Shown piece by piece: positions 57,631-64,000 of a stretch of DNA of 64,000 bases. How positions within the stretch are numbered: position 1 is the stretch's first letter; each line of letters opens with the position of its first letter. The notes under the pieces were generated by a model. The model searched no databases and was not told where the DNA came from. It saw only the letters and a list, made by a program, of their open reading frames with translations. The stretch lies in assembly GCA_014529385.2 (NCBI GenBank), contig CM043955.1:140763640-140827639 (forward strand), read 5' to 3'. The stretch comes from Adiantum capillus-veneris. Lineage: Eukaryota; Streptophyta; Polypodiopsida; Polypodiales; Pteridaceae. The position numbers and the translations under genes are program-made.

Positions 57631-60600
57631 TCAGTCCACAAAGGGGAGTAAGTTCAAATCTTTGCGGAAAGCTTCAAGCTTCTCACGAGACAATGCCTTT
57701 GTGAAAAGATCTGCAAGGTTGTCCTGTGTTGGCTTATAAGCCAAGCTGATCTCTCCTGTTGAGAGCCTCTCCCTGATATAGTGGTAATGCACCTCAATGT
57801 GCTTTGTGCGAGCATGAAGAACTGGGTTCCTCGCAACTGCTAATGCGCTCTGACTGTTAGTGTAGATAGTGTTGGTAGTGTCATGTCCAACACCCAAATC
57901 ATCCATAAGGCGTCTGAGCCATACACACTCAACCGTAGCTGTGAAGACTGCCATGTACTCAGCCTCACAACTCGAAGTGGCCATAGTAGGTTGCTTCTTG
58001 CCTAACCATGATATACATGAATTGCCAAGCACGAAACAAAAACCACTTGTGGACACTCGCGTGTCAAAACAACCAGCCCAACCTGAGTCCGAAAAAGCAT
58101 GTAAGTCTGGCGGCAATGATCCCCCCTTGAGATAAAACAAGCCAAGATGTAAAGTGCCACTAAGGTAGCGGAAAATCCTCTTGACAGCCTGCCAATGCTT
58201 AGACCCTGGGCTATGCATAAATTTGCTGACCTGTGAGACTGCAAAGTGAATATCCGGCCTCGCGTTGCATACATAAATGAGGCAGTCAATAGCAGTTTGA
58301 TAAAGAGTGACATCAACAGGATCGCTAGCATCATGTAGACTCAACTTCAAACCTCTTTCCATGGGAGTGGCAATAGGTTTGCAATCCTCAAGTCCAAACT
58401 TACATAGCAATGTCTCTATGTAACTTTTTTGACACAAGGCAATACCACCATCACACTGCTTAAACTGTATACCCAAGTAATGATGCAACAGCCCCAAATC
58501 TTTCATCTTGAAAGTAGCATTCAAATCAGCCTTAAATTCAGCAATATGTCTCTCATTTGGTCCAGTGATCAACAAATCATTGACATAAAGAACCACAATG
58601 AGAAATACATCACCCTCACGCTTTACATACAATGTGCTTTCTGTTGGACTGTTACGAAAGCCTCATTTGACCAAATTAGTGTCAGCTTTCTTATACCAAG
58701 CATGAGGAGATTGCCTCAACCCATACAAATCCTTCTTACATCTGCACACTTTGTCCTCTTGTCCTTTTATGACAAAACCGCAAGGTTGCATTACATAAAC
58801 TTCCTCAAATATGTCACCATTCAAGAAAGCAGTAACAATGTGTGATTGATGTACATCCCAACCAAAATGAGTTGCCAATGCACATAGAAAACACACAGTA
58901 GTCATACGAGAAGTGGGAGCAAAAGTCTCTTCATAATCTATGCCTTTTTTTTGTGCATAACCCTTTGCAACAAGTCGAGCCTTATGGCAATCGATCTCAC
59001 CATCCGGTTTGCGTTTCAACTTGTAAACCCACTTCGTACCAATGGCCTTTTTGCCAAGAGGAAAATCACATAAAGTCCATGTGTCATTTTCAATAAGTGC
59101 ATCATATTCTGATTGCATGGCAGCAATCCAATTTTTTGAATTCCGTGCTTCATCAAAAGACAGAGGCTCCTCAACATCATGTAAGCTAGACACAGCCAAA
59201 GCATAACAATCTGATGCATAAGATGCATGGCGAGAGCCTGAATGAGTACTACTAGACAAAGGTGCATCCAATTTACTGTCAAGCAAAGTGTGCACCAGCC
59301 ATTTTGGCATACCTCTAGCCTATTCATTTTCAACCCTTTCCTCATCAAGTACATCATGTACATCTGCATCAGTAATAGACTGATCTGTAACATTTTCAGA
59401 AACCCCCATAGGCTGTACATTTGCCTCATTGGAACTTACATTCATATTTCCACCACTGAAAAGAGGCAACAAAGTGTAATAAATGTCCTTTGAGCTTACA
59501 TTACTGTCTCTAGTACATGACAGCAAGGGATGAACAGAATCTTTCATAAACACTACATCCCGTGAAACCAGAATACGTTTTGTTTGCAGATGATACAATC
59601 TTTTATCTTTGCTTTCAGCACTATAACCAACAAAAATACATTTGACAGCCTTATCATCCAATTTTATGCGTTGTGTTTGTGGCACCAAAGCATATGCCAA
59701 ATAGCCAAAAACACGCATGTGCTCAATAGAAGGCTTTCTATCATGCCATGCTTCATATGGAGTAATAGACTACAAAGCTTCTGTAGGAAACATGTTTAGT
59801 ACATAAGTGGCACACATGATGGCCTCAAGCCAAAAAGAATGAGGCAAAGCTTGACTTTTGACCATACATCGTGCCATTCCCGTAAGTGACCTGTTTTTCC
59901 TCTCAGCAACACCATTTTGGTAAGGTGTATAAGGCACTATACATTGGTGTTTTATCCCACGACTAGCCAGAAATGCGTTGAATTCATGAGACATATACTC
60001 CGCCCCTCGATCGAAACGGAGGGTGCCCATAGTATGTTTCGAGACATATTCAGCCATAGCCAGAAATTTTTTGAAGCACATAAAAACTTCGGACTTCACT
60101 TTAAGCAAACATACCCATGCATGCCTGGAGTAATCATCAATGAAAGTCACGAAGTAAAGGTAATTTCCCAAGGACAAAGTTTGCATGGGCCGACAAACAT
60201 CACTATGCACAAGCTGCAACCTGCATATGGCCTGAACTAAAACATCCTTTGGAAACTTACAACACTGCATCCCTTCACAAACATGTTTGACAGGTGCTTC
60301 AAGAGGTGGCAAAGAAGCAACCATATCAGATTTTTGCAAACGCAACAAACCTGGCAAAATTCAGATGACCAAAACGTGCATGCCAAAGTTTTGCATCTGA
60401 AATAGACATTGAATTTGCAATAGTATTTGCAAAATTTTGTCCACACTTTTCATACAAAGTGAGCTTATACATCCCACGGCAAAAAAGGCCAGATGCAACA
60501 ATTTCATCACCAAAATTGATATCATGAACTGTACATCTGTCATCCACAAATTTGACTACAAGTCCAAGTCTAGAAAGTGCGGATACAGACAAGAGATTCT

Positions 60601-61802
60601 TCTTGATCCCAGGTACATAAAGTGCATCAACAAGTGTGAAGGAACTACCATTTGCAGCAGTAAGCACAATCTTTCCAACTCCCTGAACCGGATAAGAGGC
60701 ATTGTTGGAACAAGTGGCTGAATTCCCATGAGGGACAAACTCGAGAGAGGTGAACAATTCACGATGTGAGGTAATGTGCTTTGTAGCACCCTTGTTGAAA
60801 TACCACACATGTGAATCTGCAGCAACTGACAAGCATGCATCATGGACAACAGGATTGTAAGTGCACTCTGCACTAAAAGCCCATTCTACATCAAAATCAG
60901 CAATTGCAATGGAACCACCCTCTTTCTTCTTGGCCTCTTTGGCCTTCAACTTAGGACATTGCTTAATCAAGTAATCATTAGCTTTACAATAATGGAAACA
61001 CATCTTCTTTTTGCCCTTATCACCAGAATTTCTAGATGAATTGTTGCCAACAGAAGCATTAGGAACAGAAGTTTTGCCACTTTTGGATTTCCTTGGGTCA
61101 TAAGTCTCCAAGTACTAGCAAAAGTCTGGTAAGAATTTGGTAAGACATCAAGAACAGTCTGCACAAGGGAATTGTCTGAAATGACTTCACCTGCAGAAAT
61201 AAGTTGCTCATTGATATCCTTGACACCAGCAAGAAAAGTGTCCATATCATCTTGCTCATGCATAACTTTGACTCCAGCTCTTTATGCAGCAAAGCAATTT
61301 TAGCCTCATTGCGGCTTGCATAAAGACCTGCTAGAATATCCCAAGCCTGTTTTGCAGATTTTGTTGAACGAATGTGAGGAACAATGGTGCGCTTCACAGA
61401 CAACGCAATCAATGCATGAGCCTACGGATCCTTTACATCCCAACGAGCTTGTTTTGCCGTAGGAAAAACAACTCTAATAGCAGCAATCCTTGCAGCAAAA
61501 CCTGCAACATCCTCAACATCGCCTACATCCTCAGAACCAGGATGTACATCAATGCCCTCCACAATATTCGAGATGCCCTTTGACACAAGAACGTGTTGCA
61601 TCATATAAGCCCACATAGGGTAATTGTCCCCATCCAACCTGTCCTCAATAGCAAACATCTTGAAGACATCTGTGTTGTTTTCAGTCGTGGTAAATGTTGC
61701 ACCTAATGTGAAAACTACCCAAAAATAGGAGAAATGGAGCGAGAACAACACGTGATATATAGCACAAACCGTAGAAGACTGTAAGTCACCTGTTATGCAC
61801 AA
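57631..61802 (-). pseudogene. copia gag-pol polyprotein, broken
   Basis: In minus-strand order: gag (61802-60967, three frames, including 'DGDNYPMWAYMMQHVL'), a zinc-knuckle remnant 'CFHYCKAND..IKQCPK' and protease region (61111-60326, with 'WYFNKGATKHI' where D-S/T-G reads N-K-G), pre-integrase 'LWHARFGHLN', integrase (60357-59770) with aspartates in 'LVHSDVC' and 'RFDRGAEY' and the glutamate in 'GVAERKNR', then 59718-59320, reverse transcriptase (59310-58663 and 58632-57631) and RNase H ('SDSGWAG', 'SSCEAEYMA'). The palm motif reads 'LYVNDLLITG': the first Asp of YVDD is Asn. Together with at least five frame breaks this copy cannot encode an active enzyme. Confidence 0.88.
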
Positions 61803-61988
61803 AATGGCACTGTCAAAAAAATTTCACAAAATGACAAAATTGCATGTGCAAACCTACCTGTAGTGGAAACGGAGGCCGAAATGAGCCCGAATAAAAAATG
61901 AACCCGAAATATTTTTCGACCTGCGAACACTCGCCAAACCTCACTGTAATCGGAGAAAGTGAGCAGGCAGCCCGGGAGGATGTAACCT

Positions 61989-62002
61989 GCTCTGATACCA
62001 AT
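61989..62002 (-). other. Primer-binding site of copia element
   Basis: The minus strand reads ATTGGTATCAGAGC next to the LTR end, the usual plant tRNA-Met-type site. Confidence 0.85.
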
Positions 62003-62229
62003 TGTTGGAATTAGGGTTGCAGAGAAATGCACACAGCTTGGAGAAGATGAAGGAAGCTCAAGGCACACAATAGAGAGTGTGTTACTTAGTGTGCAATGGA
62101 AAGATAGATAGCCCTAGAGTGATGGGCGTATATACAATGCTCGGGGGAAAAAACCTCCTAAAGAGGGAAAAAATGCCTCGACGGTCCTAGTGTGTTCACA
62201 CACATCACTACCACATGTATATGGTAACA
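62003..62229 (-). repeat. 5' LTR of copia element
   Basis: Partner of 57332-57555. The primer-binding site lies at its left edge, as expected for a minus-strand element. Confidence 0.92.
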
Positions 62230-62234
62230 ACCTT

Positions 62235-62512
62235 TTCGTCATGAACATAACCCTAACATTGACTACACGACGCACACGATGTCTTTCACTTTTCAACATC
62301 AACACATCACTCTCACAGGCACCCCAAATCTTGAGACACACGCACTCATTTCCCACACTCACGTTAAATGAGCACTTAGGAAAGAAAACAAAGCGTATAT
62401 AGTATATGTCACCGAGGTTGAGGAAGAGAAGCAACCCCCTCTCTCTCCTCAACAACAAAAGTTTTTGCATGCCTATGATGATTGTTTTATTGTTTTCCAT
62501 GCATTTTTTTGG
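62235..62512 (+). pseudogene. Gypsy gag-protease gene, right part
   Basis: With one copy of ACCTT, the frame from 57331 continues as 'GIPFRHEHNPNIDYTTHTMS' and on to 'THVK', a TGA near 62367, then 'VYVTEVEEEKQPPLSPQQQK' up to about 62512. This is the usual link between protease and reverse transcriptase. No reverse transcriptase follows, so pol has been lost. Confidence 0.7.
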
Positions 62513-63044
62513 ATGCATAAATAGGATGTCCCATCATTGGACATATGCATTAGACACTCTTTTTGCTTCCACCTATGCACCTTAAGTGGACTACAACATG
62601 CAAACCAACGTTCCATCATTGTACCCTCTCATATTTGTTGCCTTTTAATTCCATATCTATCAGCAAATAATCCCTTGAGTACTTAATTAGTATTTCCTAT
62701 GCTAATAAGTACTCCAATAATGCGGACATCCCAAACTTTAAAGGCACTTTTTTCCCAATGGGTTTTTTCCCTTTGGTCATCGAGGTATTAAGCCCTAATT
62801 TAGAACTTCACCATTCTACTTCCCTTGTACATACTTTTCATAAATAAACAGCAACCTCATCATGATGATAATACAACAGACAAATGCAACATCATCTCTC
62901 AAAATTGACTATTCAAACCAATGAAGATGCTGCATCAAATTGAACCTCATCAACAAATCCAACAACAACATGAAGATCAGCCCATCAACAACCAATGAAA
63001 ACCTTCCACGGACAACTTTCAACAGTGCTCGAGGACGGGCACTA
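62513..63044. other. Spacer between gypsy remnant and LTR, no gene seen
   Basis: AT-rich, many stops. It occupies the place where pol should be. Confidence 0.45.
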
Positions 63045-64000
63045 AAATTGAAAGGGGGAATGTTAACTGAGTCAACGTCAGTTAACAGAAGCTACTAAAA
63101 GATCGAGGACCGAAGACGTACAAATGCACATCGAGGATGGATACAAAGAAGTAGTGAAGATTGGAGTTACACACTTTTCACATTTTTCCAAAATGGACAT
63201 GTATTGTAATTTCTCGAATTATTTAGCCATTGTGATACTTGTAACGTGTTACGGGCTCAATAAGAGTTCCAAGATGTAAAGCATAGGTCACTTAGTGTAC
63301 CTAGGTTGCAGATACAATAAGTGTGAAGTTTCAAAGGTCTTGAGCGCCGAACATTACACATTTTAGACCTTGGCTAAGGTATAAAAGCCAACTTTGTAAA
63401 GATTTTATTAAGTTTTTGGATAAGAAATACAGAGTGTGAGCTAACGGCGTTCATTTCTCTCCTTCTCGCGCTTCCTACTCCCTCACATTGCGATTGTGTT
63501 TGTTGCATTGCAACCCCGCAGGTAAGAGCTCTACGCATTGATGTAAGCAGTTCACAGTATTTCATAGCTTTTAGCATCGCCGACCCGCAGCCTAATTTCA
63601 TCATAACTAGGAATTTACACTTTCAAATAAAAAACTAAGCATAGGTGGTGTATTGGGGCATCATTGCTAAGCATTTAGATGCATTCTGGGTCGAAAACGA
63701 CTAGGTCAGTAATCCACTGCTGTTAATAATCACGATTTTGGAACTTGGCCTAAAGTGGGATTTGAGACCATAAGCATGTGTGCTTAGGTCTTATAAACTT
63801 GTCCTAGAAGTTTCATTACGTTTGGATGTCATTTGATGTTGTAACGGATGTGATTTGTTTGCCGATGAGTGATTGGCTTTTGGTGATTTCAGGCACTTGA
63901 GTGTAGCCTGAGTTAGATGCGAGTTGTAAGTTGTTTTCCGAGAGATTGGCAACCTCTTGTAGCCTCCATGCACTAGTCGAGTTAGCTTCGTCCCATGGTT
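63045..64000 (+). repeat. Polypurine tract and LTR, to window end
   Basis: 'aattgaaagggggaa' (63045-63060) precedes an LTR that starts TGTTAACTGA-GTCAACG-TCAGTTAACA at 63061-63087, a hairpin with 10-bp arms. It is probably the 3' LTR of the gypsy remnant that starts at 55861. The other edge is beyond the window or not recognisable. Confidence 0.6.

Larger units (their letters stand above)
57332..62229 (-). mobile_element. Ty1/copia element nested in the gypsy gene
   Basis: A 4898-bp element in minus orientation with LTRs of 224 bp (57332-57555) and 227 bp (62003-62229) that differ at only a few sites. The 5-bp target duplication ACCTT lies at 57327-57331 and 62230-62234. The primer-binding site complement 'gctctgataccaat' is at 61989-62002. 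The insertion is fairly young by LTR similarity, yet the coding region has several breaks. Confidence 0.95.

Overview
The window looks like a repeat-saturated nuclear region of a land plant. The evidence is nested chromodomain Ty3/gypsy and Ty1/copia retrotransposons with plant-type primer-binding sites (TGGTATCAGAGC and variants), GT-AG introns, a plant-like DBP2/DDX5 helicase pseudogene, and long GA/CT, GT/AC and AT microsatellites. A fern or other large-genome non-seed plant would fit, but I cannot prove the species. I found no intact host gene, no rRNA or tRNA gene and no CRISPR array.

Layout. 1-10258: two tandem, minus-strand chromovirus copies joined through a partial shared LTR, ending in a 1.6-kb LTR. 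10259-12530: a duplicated microsatellite-rich block. 12540-16495: a third, badly decayed copy of the same family. 16496-18601: unclassified coding-like debris, three repeats of a retroelement LTR/primer-binding-site junction, and the end of a Ty3/gypsy integrase. 18602-27843: a 9.24-kb DNA element ('element A'). 27844-28725: the rest of the interrupted integrase. 28726-37931: a plus-strand chromovirus with a 3.5-kb 5' LTR and a truncated 3' LTR. 37932-46799: retroelement fragments, a hairpin (MITE-like) element and a helicase pseudogene just upstream of an LTR. 46802-49612: a plus-strand Ty3/gypsy element cut inside RNase H by 'element B' (49613 to about 54875), a relative of element A. 55201-55563: a 122-bp tandem repeat. 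55861-62512: a Ty3/gypsy gag-protease gene split at 57332-62229 by a copia element with an exact 5-bp target duplication. 63061-64000: an LTR.

The standout is element A. It has 33-bp terminal inverted repeats (one mismatch). Removing it restores the interrupted integrase reading frame exactly, with no target-site duplication visible. It carries a three-exon gene for a 737-residue protein that I take to be an unassigned DDE-like transposase. It also carries a gene that starts as a histone H3 (canonical ARTK-type tail, CENH3-like histone fold) and runs by splicing into a Ulp1/SUMO-protease-like domain and an acidic tail. An FCP1/CTD-phosphatase-like HAD domain follows, and a convergent three-exon gene of unknown function lies on the minus strand. 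Element B shares the transposase gene, its intron positions and a recognisable left inverted repeat, so this is a family. B lacks the histone, protease and phosphatase cargo and has a different convergent ORF.

The histone-protease gene in element A is damaged: a TGA at codon 16, loss of the protease cysteine and a frameshift. The copy seen is therefore probably a relic of a once-active system. A chromatin-directed role (nucleosome incorporation, SUMO removal, Pol II CTD dephosphorylation) is inference from domain content only.
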